A stretch of 64,000 nt of DNA from [Clostridium] leptum DSM 753 (GTDB taxonomy: Bacteria > Bacillota > Clostridia > Oscillospirales > Acutalibacteraceae), in contig DS480349.1 in assembly GCA_000154345.1 (NCBI GenBank), positions 124,001-188,000 of the forward strand, written 5' to 3'. The position numbers were made by a program, and so were the translations under genes. The notes below the pieces were generated by a model that saw only the letters and a program-made list of their open reading frames with translations, was not told the origin of the DNA and did no database searches. Below are positions 52,377 to 61,091 of this stretch, piece after piece; positions within the stretch are counted from its first letter, which is position 1, and each line of letters begins with the position of its first letter.

Positions 52377-54590
52377 TTAGAAGCGGTCGTGGAAAGTCCG
52401 GCTGATGACATCCAGCTGCTGCTCTCGGGACAGCTTGATGAAATTCACCGCGTAGCCGGATACCCGGATAGTAAGCTGGGGATAAAGCTCCGGATGCTCC
52501 ATAGCGTCAAGCAAAACATCTCGATTCAAAACATTTACGTTGATGTGGTGGCCGCCCTCCTTGAAATAGCCGTCTAACAGCCCGATGAGGTTGGCGGCTT
52601 TCTCGTCGTCGTTCTTGCCTAAAGCTCCCGGTACGATAGAGAAGGTATAGGAAATGCCGTCCTCGCTGTAATCATAGGGAAGCTTTGCCACCGACGACAT
52701 GGAGGCGATGCAGCCGTTTTGATCCCGGCCGTGCATAGGATTGGCTCCGGGAGCGAAAGGCTCGCCCCGCTTGCGGCCGTCCGGCGTGGAACCGGTTTTC
52801 TTGCCGTATACCACGTTGGAGGTGATGGTCAGAATGGAGAGGGTGGGCTTGCTGTGCCGGTAGGTAGGACATTTCGAGATCTTGTTCATGAACATTTTAA
52901 CCACCTGCACGGCGATTTCATCCGCTCTGGGATCGTTGTTGCCGAATTTCGGATAATCCCCGGTGACCTGATAATCCACCGCCAGCCCCCGTTCATCCCG
53001 AATCGGCTTGACGCTGGCGTACTTGATGGCAGAGAGACTGTCCGTCACTACCGACAGTCCGGCGATGCCGCAGGCGCAGGTGCGGAGGATTTCGTCGTCA
53101 TGAAGAGCCATTTGAATTTTCTCATAGCAGTATTTATCGTGCATATAGTGGATGATATTCAGTGTGTTGATATACAGCTTAGCGAGCCAGTCGCAGATGG
53201 CGTCGAATTTTTTGATTACGTCGTCAAATTCCAGCTTTTTACCCCGGCAGGCCAGAAATTCGGGAGCGACCTGCTCTCCGGTAATTTCATCCCGGCCGCC
53301 GTTGATAGCGTACAGCAGAGCTTTCGCCAAATTGGTTCTGGCGCCAAAAAACTGCATCTGCTTTCCTACCCGCATAGCGGAAACACAGCAGGCGATGGCG
53401 TAATCGTCTCCGAATTTTTTCCGCATCAAGTCGTCGCTTTCATATTGAATCGAGGAGGTCTCGATCGACAGCCTGGCGGCGAACCGCTTAAAGTTTTCCG
53501 GAAGGCGGCGGCTCCATAAAATAGTCATGTTAGGCTCGGGCGCCGGCCCTAAATTTACCAGGGTGTGCAGGTAACGGTAGGACATTTTGGTAACCATGTG
53601 TCTGCCGTCTGCGGAGCGGCCCCCAATGGATTCGGTGACCCAGGTGGGGTCGCCGGAAAACAGCTCGTCATAGGCGGGCGTGCGGAGAAAGCGGACCATT
53701 CTCAGCTTCATAATAAAATGGTCTACAAATTCCTGAATCTGTTCCTCGGTATAAACGCCGCTTTCCAGGTCCCGCTGGGCGTAGATGTCCAGGAAGGTGG
53801 AGGTGCGGCCCAAGGACATGGCGGCGCCGTTCTGCTCCTTAACCGCCGCCAGATAAGCGAAATAAAGCCACTGAATGGCTTCCTTGGTGTCCTTGGCAGG
53901 CTGAGAGATATCATAGCCGTAGCTTTCCGCCATACGTTTTAAGCGGTGAAGGGCCTTGATTTGTTCGGCGGTCTCCTCCCGGCGGCGGATGGCCTCCTCA
54001 TCCATTACGTTATAATTCATGTCCTTGAGAGAACGCTGCTTGTCCTCAATGAGAAAATCCACGCCGTAAAGCGGCACCCTCCGGTAGTCGCCAATGATGC
54101 GTCCCCGGCCATAAGCGTCCGGCAGGCCGGTGATGATGCCGTGGTGCCTGGCCCGCTTCATTTCGTCGGTGTAAACGTCGAATACGCCGTCGTTGTGGGT
54201 TTTGCGGTATTTGAGCACCTCGGCAACCTTGGGATCCATTTTGCGGCCGTAGGCCTCTAAGGACTTTATGACCATGCGCTTGCCGCCAAAGGGAAGAATG
54301 GCCCGCTTTAGGGGAGCGTCGGTTTGAAGCCCGACGATGTCTTCCAGCTCCTTGCAGATATAGCCGGGAGCATAGGCGTCGATATCGGAAATGGTGTGCT
54401 CGTCGATATCCAGTACGCCGCCGTTTTGAACCTCCCGGTCCATCAGCTGCCGGACCTGAGCCCACAGCTTTTTGGTTTTCTCCGTGGGAGGAGAAAGAAA
54501 GGATTCGTCGCCGTCATAGGGGGTATAATTGTGCTGGATAAAGTCATGCACGTCCACATAGCGGCTCCAGTTGCCTTTGATAAAATCCAT
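52377..54590 (-). CDS. pflB: Formate C-acetyltransferase (pyruvate formate-lyase)
   Basis: The 737-residue glycyl radical enzyme has the adjacent active-site cysteines in [14 protein letters not shown] and the radical Gly712 in [10 protein letters not shown] near the C-terminus. Full-length sequence and [14 protein letters not shown] segments match PFL. It splits pyruvate and CoA to acetyl-CoA and formate, a central reaction of anaerobic fermentation. AGGTT precedes the ATG at 54590. It lies 25 bp after the dCMP deaminase gene, sharing its transcript. Confidence 0.96.
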   Translation of the reverse strand: MDFIKGNWSRYVDVHDFIQHNYTPYDGDESFLSPPTEKTKKLWAQVRQLMDREVQNGGVLDIDEHTISDIDAYAPGYICKELEDIVGLQTDAPLKRAILPFGGKRMVIKSLEAYGRKMDPKVAEVLKYRKTHNDGVFDVYTDEMKRARHHGIITGLPDAYGRGRIIGDYRRVPLYGVDFLIEDKQRSLKDMNYNVMDEEAIRRREETAEQIKALHRLKRMAESYGYDISQPAKDTKEAIQWLYFAYLAAVKEQNGAAMSLGRTSTFLDIYAQRDLESGVYTEEQIQEFVDHFIMKLRMVRFLRTPAYDELFSGDPTWVTESIGGRSADGRHMVTKMSYRYLHTLVNLGPAPEPNMTILWSRRLPENFKRFAARLSIETSSIQYESDDLMRKKFGDDYAIACCVSAMRVGKQMQFFGARTNLAKALLYAINGGRDEITGEQVAPEFLACRGKKLEFDDVIKKFDAICDWLAKLYINTLNIIHYMHDKYCYEKIQMALHDDEILRTCACGIAGLSVVTDSLSAIKYASVKPIRDERGLAVDYQVTGDYPKFGNNDPRADEIAVQVVKMFMNKISKCPTYRHSKPTLSILTITSNVVYGKKTGSTPDGRKRGEPFAPGANPMHGRDQNGCIASMSSVAKLPYDYSEDGISYTFSIVPGALGKNDDEKAANLIGLLDGYFKEGGHHINVNVLNRDVLLDAMEHPELYPQLTIRVSGYAVNFIKLSREQQLDVISRTFHDRF

Positions 54591-54615
54591 GGTAGAACCT
54601 CCATAAGAATCGCGG

Positions 54616-55104
54616 TTAATAGCCTCTCGTACCCGTCAAGGATTCGTCGTTATAAATCCAGTCGTCTACGTTGACGGAAGTGAACGAGTCTTTTGTGTTG
54701 CGTATGATCACCCGGACAATGCCGGCGTTGATGATCATACGCTTGCACATGGAACAGGGCGCGGCATTCTCCACATAAGAATTGTCCGCCGCATTTTTGC
54801 CTACCAGATATAACGTGCCTCCCAGAGTATCGTTTCTGGAAGCATGGATGATAGCGTTGGCCTCCGCATGAACGGAGCGGCAAAGCTCGTACCGTTCCCC
54901 ACGGGGGATCTGAAGGCTTTCCCGGACGCAGTAGCCCAGGTCGATACAGTTGCGGCGGCCTCTGGGAGCCCCCACATAGCCGGTGGAAATAATCTGATCC
55001 TTATTGACAATGATAGCACCGAAATTCCGGCGCAGGCAGGTGCCGCGCTCCGCCACCGTTTCCGCGATATCCAAATAATAATTTTCCTTGTCTCTTCGTT
55101 CCAT
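54616..55104 (-). CDS. dCMP deaminase family protein (ComEB-like)
   Basis: The 162-residue zinc-dependent deaminase has [17 protein letters not shown] with H79 and E81, and [10 protein letters not shown] with C117 and C120, completing the catalytic zinc site. [24 protein letters not shown] resembles dCMP deaminases and ComEB. It likely deaminates dCMP to dUMP to feed dTMP synthesis. An unusual partner for pflB and pflA, with which it forms an operon. Start ATG 55104 is preceded by GAAAGGGG. Confidence 0.9.
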   Translation of the reverse strand: MERRDKENYYLDIAETVAERGTCLRRNFGAIIVNKDQIISTGYVGAPRGRRNCIDLGYCVRESLQIPRGERYELCRSVHAEANAIIHASRNDTLGGTLYLVGKNAADNSYVENAAPCSMCKRMIINAGIVRVIIRNTKDSFTSVNVDDWIYNDESLTGTRGY

Positions 55105-55164
55105 TCTTGTGCCCCTTTCCAGCTTCAGCTTCTATTTTATCTGTAAAACACAGCACTACATATC

Positions 55165-55197
55165 GTGATAAATTTAATTTTATTTGCGTTTTATCAC
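55165..55197 (-). promoter_or_regulatory. Inverted repeat upstream of the dCMP deaminase-pfl operon
   Basis: GTGATAAA (55165-55172) and TTTATCAC (55190-55197) are perfect complements 17 bp apart, in the divergent region between this operon and ksgA. Flanks TTGTGATAAA on the minus strand resemble half-sites of redox regulators such as Rex, but the gap is larger than a usual Rex site. Regulator unknown. Confidence 0.4.
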
Positions 55198-55249
55198 AAC
55201 ATTTGGTATAGTACTATCATATTGCATTTTAATAGAATAATCAATGCTT

Positions 55250-55276
55250 TTGACTAAATGATTTTTATGATATAAT
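55250..55276 (+). promoter_or_regulatory. Extended -10 promoter of ksgA
   Basis: TTGACT (55250-55255), a short 15-bp spacer and TGATATAAT (55268-55276, extended -10). Confidence 0.6.
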
Positions 55277-55311
55277 AAACTTATTAAAATTTACTAAAAG
55301 CGGAGGAAAAA

Positions 55312-56190
55312 ATGAGCCAGCTTTCAGATATAGGGAATATAAAAAGTATTCTGTCCCGGTACGGATTTTCATTCTCTAAGTCCTTGGGACAGAATTTTTT
55401 AGTGAATCCAGGGGTGTGCCCCCGTATGGCGGAGGAATGCGGCGCGCGGGAGGGAGTGTGCGCTTTGGAGATCGGACCCGGCATCGGAGTGCTTACTTAT
55501 GAGCTTGCCCGGCGGGCGGACAAGGTGGCGGCGATCGAGCTGGACCGCCGTCTGCTGCCGGTGCTGGAAGAAACGCTGGGAGAGTTTTCCAACGTCACGG
55601 TGATTTCCGGGGACGTGATGAAGCTGGATCTCAGGCAGGTGATTCAGGAGCAGTTCGGGGATAAACCGGTGTGCCTGTGCGCGAATCTGCCCTATTATAT
55701 TACTTCTCCGGTGATCATGAAGGTGCTGGAGGAAAAGCTGCCGGTGGATTCCTTAACGGTGATGGTGCAGAAGGAGGCGGCTCAGCGAATCTGTGCGGAG
55801 CCAGGCTCCCGGAATGTGGGGGCGGTCAGTATCGCGGTTCGATATTACGCCCAGCCGGAAATGCTTTTCCAGGTTTCCCGGGGTAGCTTTTTGCCGCCGC
55901 CTAATGTGGATTCCGCGGTGATTCGGCTGAAAATACGAGAAACGCCGGCGGTCTCCGTAGAGGATGAGGCTTTTTTCTTCCAGACAGTGAAGGCCGCTTT
56001 TGCTCAGCGGAGAAAAACGCTGGCCAATTCCCTCAGTGCCGGACTGGCAGTTTCCAAGCAACAGGCTCTGGAAACTCTGGCGGCCTGTGAAATCCCGCCG
56101 AACGCCCGGGCGGAGGAGCTTACGATGGAGCGGTTTGGGCGGTTAAGCGACGCTCTTTTCCGGAAGGTAAATTGTATAGAAAGGGGATAG
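55312..56190 (+). CDS. ksgA: 16S rRNA dimethyladenosine transferase
   Basis: The 292-residue RsmA/KsgA enzyme has GQNFLVNPGVC, LEIGPGIGVLTYELA (motif I, residues 55-69) and NLPYYITSPVIM (motif IV, N-L-P-Y), then NVDSAVIRLK and FAQRRKTLANSLS. It dimethylates two adenines near the 3' end of 16S rRNA during ribosome assembly; loss gives kasugamycin resistance. GCGGAGGAA precedes the ATG. A small membrane protein gene follows after 4 bp and is co-transcribed. Confidence 0.95.
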   Translation: MSQLSDIGNIKSILSRYGFSFSKSLGQNFLVNPGVCPRMAEECGAREGVCALEIGPGIGVLTYELARRADKVAAIELDRRLLPVLEETLGEFSNVTVISGDVMKLDLRQVIQEQFGDKPVCLCANLPYYITSPVIMKVLEEKLPVDSLTVMVQKEAAQRICAEPGSRNVGAVSIAVRYYAQPEMLFQVSRGSFLPPPNVDSAVIRLKIRETPAVSVEDEAFFFQTVKAAFAQRRKTLANSLSAGLAVSKQQALETLAACEIPPNARAEELTMERFGRLSDALFRKVNCIERG

Positions 56191-56194
56191 CGAG

Positions 56195-56467
56195 TTGGGT
56201 ATCAAGGGAAAAATCAGCTTCGCGGCGTTCACGCTTGGAATCTGCGGCGTTTTGACCGCGATTATCTTCTGTGCTGTGGAAAGGGTGGAGCTTTCCTGTA
56301 TTGTTGGAGCCGTCACAGCGGCGGTTTGCTGTATCGGATGCTATTTCGGCTTTGAAAGCTGGGAGGAGGAAGAGCCGGAGGACGGAGCTTCTTTGCCAGG
56401 CTGGAAAGAAAAAATAGGGAAGCTGTTTACGGAAACGCCGCGGCCGGAACCGGAGGACAAATCGTAA
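56195..56467 (+). CDS. Small two-helix membrane protein
   Basis: This 90-residue protein of no recognised family has two hydrophobic helices (about residues 7-28 and 33-52) and an acidic, Pro-rich cytoplasmic tail with SWEEEEPEDG and PRPEPEDKS. It starts with TTG 4 bp after the ksgA stop, preceded by AAGGGGAT, so expression is tied to ksgA. Position before a two-component system could be incidental. Confidence 0.62.
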   Translation: MGIKGKISFAAFTLGICGVLTAIIFCAVERVELSCIVGAVTAAVCCIGCYFGFESWEEEEPEDGASLPGWKEKIGKLFTETPRPEPEDKS

Positions 56468-56470
56468 AGA

Positions 56471-56503
56471 TTTTGTAAGAAAGACATCGCCTATTCTGTA
56501 AGA
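56471..56503 (+). promoter_or_regulatory. Direct repeats upstream of the response regulator gene
   Basis: TTTTGTAAGA (56471-56480) and TTCTGTAAGA (56494-56503), 23 bp apart, about two helical turns, 58 bp before the start of the OmpR-type regulator. The spacing and AT-rich direct repeat form suit autoregulation by a winged-helix response regulator; inference only. Confidence 0.4.
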
Positions 56504-56560
56504 CATCTCTTTTACACTACAAGCATAGGGAAATCCTAAAAGGAAGCAGGTAAAAAACGG

Positions 56561-57265
56561 ATGAGCGGCAATATTTTGGTGGTAGACGACGATAAGGAAA
56601 TTGTCCAGGCAATCGCGATCAATCTGGAGCAGGAGGGGTTTCGTGTTTTTAAGGCCTACGACGGCCTGGAAGCCCTGGAAATCGCTATGAGCCAGGATCT
56701 TCAGCTGATCATTATCGACGTGATGATGCCGAAGCTGGACGGTTTGTCGGCGGTGCTGAAGATTCGGGAACGAAAAAACTTCCCGATCATGATTCTGTCC
56801 GCCAAAAGCGAGGATACCGATAAGGTGCTGGGGCTTTCTATGGGGGCTGATGATTACCTGACAAAGCCCTTCAACTCCATGGAGCTGATCGCCCGAGTGA
56901 AATCGCAGGTCCGCCGATATACAACGCTGGGGGATATCCACGCGAAAACCGGAGGAAAAACCATCGAGATCGGCCGCCTTTGCTATGATTTGGAAACCCG
57001 GTCCCTGTTTGCGGACGGAGAGCCGGTCCATTTGACCGCTACGGAATCCAAAATTTTTGATCTGCTGATCCGAAACGCCGGAAGAATCTTTCCCGCGGAG
57101 GAAATCTACGAGCGTGTATGGAACGAGCCTGCTTTTTCAGCGGAAAATACGGTGATGGTGCATATCCGCCGGATCCGTGAAAAAATCGAGCTGAATCCGA
57201 AGGAACCCGAGTATTTAAAGGTGGTGTGGGGGATTGGATACAAAATCGAAAAGCACGGCAGGTAA
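56561..57265 (+). CDS. OmpR/PhoB family response regulator
   Basis: The 234-residue protein has a receiver domain (VVDDDKEIVQAI acidic pocket; phosphoacceptor D53 in IIIDVMMPKLDG; Thr/Ser ILSAKSEDTD; Lys in YLTKPF) and a C-terminal winged helix (residues 130-232, ending RIREKIELNPKEPEYLKVVWGIGYKIE). The sequence resembles VanR/WalR-type regulators of cell-envelope stress. Its gene overlaps the histidine kinase gene by 32 bp, so the two are a pair. Confidence 0.93.
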   Translation: MSGNILVVDDDKEIVQAIAINLEQEGFRVFKAYDGLEALEIAMSQDLQLIIIDVMMPKLDGLSAVLKIRERKNFPIMILSAKSEDTDKVLGLSMGADDYLTKPFNSMELIARVKSQVRRYTTLGDIHAKTGGKTIEIGRLCYDLETRSLFADGEPVHLTATESKIFDLLIRNAGRIFPAEEIYERVWNEPAFSAENTVMVHIRRIREKIELNPKEPEYLKVVWGIGYKIEKHGR

Positions 57266-59276
57266 GCAGGTAATCGGCTTTTTATGCTTTGTCATGTCCT
57301 TTAGCATTTTTTTCAGCGTAGGCTTGCTTCTGCTGGAGCAGCCGGTTTATGGAGACGGCAGGTTTGTCTTATCCGAAGCGTTTGACGGCGACGTGCAGTC
57401 CACTCAGCGATATCAGAGCGCGGTGGCGTCAAGATTTCAAACGCTGATGGTGGATGCGGGCGCCGACGGCAGTTTTGAGAATTTAAGCTTTAGTTCCATC
57501 AACGAGGATCAGGCCAATGTGATTTATCGGATTTCCAACAGCGAGAGCGGAAAAACCTTCAGCAATACCAATGTCAACCTGTTTCAGGAATCCGTGCCGG
57601 AGGGCTACAATTACATTGTGGATTACCGGAATGGAAATGTGAAGGTCACCCGGGACGGCCGGGATATTACCGGTCAATTTGAGTTTTGGCCCATTTATGA
57701 CCTTTACCTTGAGAGATACCGGGCGGACAGCTATGATTCCTATGAATATTCTGACGGCTACGAATCCTTTGTGGAAAGCTATGGCTGGCAGGACCTGGAG
57801 CTGCGGATGGCTTTTTCTGAAAAGATCGTTCCAACCGAAAGCCCCTGGTCCATGTATACCGTGATTCAGGAACGTTTTTGGGAGCAGGCAGGCACCTTTA
57901 TCGCCCTGGGCATTGCTGCCGTTTTATTGATGGTTTATATTTTTCTGCGAAAGGCCAAAAAGGCCGCGGATCAAAGAATCGCCTGGGTTTCTGGTAAGGT
58001 GTGGCTGGAAGTTAAGCTGATTCTGCTTTTCATTTCGTTCTCGATCTATTCCGGCTTCTGCTGGAGTTCCTACGGCCGCAGGTTTTACAAAATCATCGCC
58101 TTGCTCCAGTTTGTCTATTATGTGTATGTCCTGATCAACGATATGCGATATAACAAAGGGAACGTGTTCCGGCATAACATCATACGCTCTATTATGCGTT
58201 GGTACCGCAGGCGGGAGCAGTATAAGCCGTTTCAGAGAAAGCTGGTAGACCGGTTCTGGCTGGTGCTTGGAATTGAGGCCGCTTTGCTGGTGATCGGGAT
58301 GCTGCTGTTCATGATAAGCCTTTCCTCTTCTTTTATATCCCCGTATTATCAGTTTGTTTTTCTGGTCTTTGTGGTTATTTGGATTGCGGCGGCTGTCGTG
58401 TGCGTTTGCGTATATGTAAAGCGTTTTCGGAAAACCGTAGAGGAAATGGGCGAGGTCGTGGATCAGGTTTCCGTGATGAAAGCCGGAGATATGGAGGCTA
58501 AGCTGACTCTGCCGGCGGATTCTGATCTTTATGCCACCGCTCAGGATTTAAACGAAATTCAGGAGGGCTTTTCCGTGGCCCTGGAAGAGCGGATGAAATC
58601 TGAGCGGATGAAAATAGAACTGATTACCAACGTGTCCCATGACATCAAAACGCCTTTGACTTCCATCATCGGCTACGTGGAGCTTCTGGAGAAGGAAGAA
58701 GAACTGCCTGAGCACGTAAAGGACTATATCAAAATTTTGTCCAAGAAGTCCCAGCGTTTGAAAACCATGGTGCAGGATATTTTTGATGTGTCCAAGGCCT
58801 CCAGCGGAGAAATGAAGCTGGATATCGAGGAGCTCGATTTGGTAAAGCTGATCCGTCAGACCTTGGCGGATATGGATGAGGACATCTCCGGCTCCAATCT
58901 GATCTTCAAAATAAACCTACCCAACGATCCTGTGATGATCCGTGGAGATGGAGAGCGGCTGTACCGTGTTTTCCAAAATGTAATTAAAAATTCCCTGCAA
59001 TACTCTCTGGAGGGTTCCCGGGTTTATATCAGCCTTTACCGGGATGATTCCTGGACGACAGTGATGATCAAAAACACCTCTAAATATGAACTGGGAGGCC
59101 TTGGAGAGAATATTACCCAGCGCTTTGTCCGGGGAGATGCTTCCCGTTCCACCGAAGGCTCCGGCTTGGGGCTTTCCATCGCGGAAAGCTTTACCGAGGC
59201 CTGCGGAGGGAACTTCCGGGTGACTACTGACGCCGACCTGTTTACGGTGGAAATAGCCTTTCCCAGCGTTCGTTAA
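57234..59276 (+). CDS. Membrane sensor histidine kinase
   Basis: In order the 680-residue protein has one N-terminal helix (residues 11-34), an extracytoplasmic sensor of about 180 residues with repeated YDSYEYSDGYESF-type tyrosine/aspartate-rich sequence, then about five more helices (225-395), a linker, the HisKA box NVSHDIKTPLTSIIGYVELL with H469, N box FQNVIKNSLQYS and G box GSGLGLSIAES. It phosphorylates the response regulator encoded upstream. Start TTG 57234 inside the regulator gene. The multi-helix, Y/D-rich sensor has no family I recognise. A terminator follows. Confidence 0.9.
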   Translation: MDTKSKSTAGKQVIGFLCFVMSFSIFFSVGLLLLEQPVYGDGRFVLSEAFDGDVQSTQRYQSAVASRFQTLMVDAGADGSFENLSFSSINEDQANVIYRISNSESGKTFSNTNVNLFQESVPEGYNYIVDYRNGNVKVTRDGRDITGQFEFWPIYDLYLERYRADSYDSYEYSDGYESFVESYGWQDLELRMAFSEKIVPTESPWSMYTVIQERFWEQAGTFIALGIAAVLLMVYIFLRKAKKAADQRIAWVSGKVWLEVKLILLFISFSIYSGFCWSSYGRRFYKIIALLQFVYYVYVLINDMRYNKGNVFRHNIIRSIMRWYRRREQYKPFQRKLVDRFWLVLGIEAALLVIGMLLFMISLSSSFISPYYQFVFLVFVVIWIAAAVVCVCVYVKRFRKTVEEMGEVVDQVSVMKAGDMEAKLTLPADSDLYATAQDLNEIQEGFSVALEERMKSERMKIELITNVSHDIKTPLTSIIGYVELLEKEEELPEHVKDYIKILSKKSQRLKTMVQDIFDVSKASSGEMKLDIEELDLVKLIRQTLADMDEDISGSNLIFKINLPNDPVMIRGDGERLYRVFQNVIKNSLQYSLEGSRVYISLYRDDSWTTVMIKNTSKYELGGLGENITQRFVRGDASRSTEGSGLGLSIAESFTEACGGNFRVTTDADLFTVEIAFPSVR

Positions 59277-59360
59277 AAGATCAGCCCGGAGAGGAAGCTT
59301 CTTGAGCCGGTATGAGTTCATTCTCCTGCGGAAACGCTTAACGGTAAAACGAGTAATGAA

Positions 59361-59400
59361 AAAAGCCATCTTTCTCTAAGGAAAGATGGCTTTTGCTTTG
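59361..59400 (+). terminator. Terminator of the two-component operon
   Basis: AAAAGCCATCTTTC and GAAAGATGGCTTTT with T-rich tail. Confidence 0.85.
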
Positions 59401-59674
59401 TGTGCCTTATCAAAATGAGCCTTTTCAGCTTTGCCGGGGAGAGAAAAGATGATTGGGCCAAGATATTGGGAAAAGGGAATAGTCCTGCAGAAGGCTTAAA
59501 GGATACATGAGTCAGTCAAGAGTTGAACTGCCTATTCCTGGTCGGCAAGACGTGAGGTGTAAGAAGAAGGCTTCTTGCCACTTGAAGGCTGGCCGGCAGA
59601 GGAATCTTTTAGAGCTTGGGATTGTTCAGGCGTCGACACGCTGTGAGGAGCTTCATTTTTCCGGGATACAAGAT

Positions 59675-59713
59675 CAAAAGGAGCAGCTGGTAATTTTCAG
59701 CGCTGCTCCTTTG
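59675..59713. terminator. Bidirectional terminator before the homocysteine methyltransferase gene
   Basis: CAAAAGGAGCAGC (59675-59687) pairs with GCTGCTCCTTTTG-like bases (59702-59713). T-runs exist on both strands; on the minus strand it ends the methyltransferase gene. The rest of 59401-59674 shows no supported gene. Confidence 0.65.
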
Positions 59714-59759
59714 ATTGTTTTTATGGATAAGAGGTTCAGACACCTGGGAGCAGATTTGC

Positions 59760-60986
59760 TTAATACAAAATCGCGCCGTAATAATCGACGATAGGCCTCA
59801 TTTCTTCTTCCTCCAAATCGCAGGCAGAGTCTACGATCAGCCGGCCCTGGAAGTTCCGAAGCGTGTATTCCAGCACATCCAGATTATGAATCCGCACGAC
59901 AATGGGAAGCCGGGTCATAGAGGCGTTTTCGATCAACAGCTTGGCGTCGTCTATACTGTTGACCTCGACTAAAGCGGCATTGACCTGCTCATCCTCAATG
60001 TCGATCAAATCGTCTCCAAGATCGTAGCTGCATTCCAAAGGCTCGCTGAGAGAGATATCGTCTCCAAGGAAAAAGCTTTCGCTTTCGATCGCAGCGGCGA
60101 AATGGTCCGGTTCCTGGGGAGCAAGCTCCCGGTAAGTATTTTCCACTGTTTGGGCAAGCTCCCTGATATGCTCCGGCGTAGAGCCGCAGCAGCCGCCTAC
60201 GATTTGGGCGCCCGCAGCCAGAAGGGATTCCATTTTTTCAGCGAACTCGGCGGGAGAGAGGGGATATACGGCGGGATCCTCCTGGGAGGGCTTCCCGGCG
60301 TTAGGCTTGGCGATCAGGGGTACCTGAGCGTGGGACACCGCGCCCTCCAGCAATTCCTCCATCACTTCGGGGCCGGTGGAGCAATTTAAGCCTACGGCGG
60401 CAGCGCCTAAGGCCTGCAGCGTAATCAGAACCGGAAGGAATTTTGTTCCCATAATGGTTCTGCCGTTGTCTTCTACCGTAATAGTCGCGAATACCGGAAG
60501 CCCCGCCTCCTTTGCCGCCAAAACTCCCGCCCGAAGATCCGCCAGGCTCATCTGGGTTTCCAGGGCGATAAAATCCACGCCGGCTTTTTTCAGAGCGCGG
60601 ATCTGTTCTAAGTAAATGTCGTAAAGCTCGTCAAAGGTCAGATCGCCGTAAGGCTCGATCATCACGCCGGCAGGAGAGACATCTCCGCCTACTAAAGCAT
60701 GAAAGGGCTCGGCGGCCTCCTTGCTCAAGGCCACCAGCTTTAAATTGATTTCCTCTACCTGATCCTGAAGTCCGTATGCCGCCAATTTTTCCCGGTTGGC
60801 GCCGAAAGTGGGTGCCATAACCGCGTTGGAGCCCGCTTCCAGAAAAGCCCGCTGCAAGGCCAGGAGCTTCTCAGGATGCTCTAAGATCCATTGCTCCACG
60901 CACACACCGCTGGGCATACCGGCGGCGATAAGGTTGGTTCCGGTAGCGCCGTCTAAAATCAAGGGCAGGTGAAATGGAAAACTCAT
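59760..60986 (-). CDS. Homocysteine S-methyltransferase family protein (MetH N-terminal-like)
   Basis: In this 408-residue protein, residues 1-285 are a homocysteine-binding barrel: ILDGATGTNLIAAGMP at the start, GLNCSTGPEVM with the first zinc Cys, and IVGGCCGSTPEHIREL with the other two. The remaining 120 residues (after a Glu/Asp-rich linker) include DLIDIEDEQVNAALVEVNSIDDAKLLIENASMTRLPIVV, resembling the start of the MetH pterin-binding region but cut short. It would methylate homocysteine to methionine; methyl donor uncertain. 105 bp downstream of argS on the same strand. Confidence 0.88.
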   Translation of the reverse strand: MSFPFHLPLILDGATGTNLIAAGMPSGVCVEQWILEHPEKLLALQRAFLEAGSNAVMAPTFGANREKLAAYGLQDQVEEINLKLVALSKEAAEPFHALVGGDVSPAGVMIEPYGDLTFDELYDIYLEQIRALKKAGVDFIALETQMSLADLRAGVLAAKEAGLPVFATITVEDNGRTIMGTKFLPVLITLQALGAAAVGLNCSTGPEVMEELLEGAVSHAQVPLIAKPNAGKPSQEDPAVYPLSPAEFAEKMESLLAAGAQIVGGCCGSTPEHIRELAQTVENTYRELAPQEPDHFAAAIESESFFLGDDISLSEPLECSYDLGDDLIDIEDEQVNAALVEVNSIDDAKLLIENASMTRLPIVVRIHNLDVLEYTLRNFQGRLIVDSACDLEEEEMRPIVDYYGAILY

Positions 60987-61091
60987 AAGGCAAACTCCTT
61001 TTATTAAGTTCGGTAGGATACATGGATTTAATTGTGTCCATTCAGGCGCAAGAAATTGAATACAAATTTGGGAATAGAGGTCCGAGCACGG

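Noticed and set aside
52719..53519. 266-residue plus-strand ORF
   Set aside because: Antisense to pflB, whose active-site cysteines and radical glycine are intact.
56120..57031. 303-residue minus-strand ORF
   Set aside because: Antisense to ksgA, the small membrane protein and the response regulator.
59507..59794. 95-residue plus-strand ORF after the two-component operon
   Set aside because: It runs through the bidirectional terminator and into the end of the methyltransferase gene, and the product looks random despite a weak ribosome site.
60987..61091. SAM or other methionine riboswitch before the homocysteine methyltransferase gene
   Set aside because: The gap is only 105 bp and shows none of the SAM-box or T-box landmarks.
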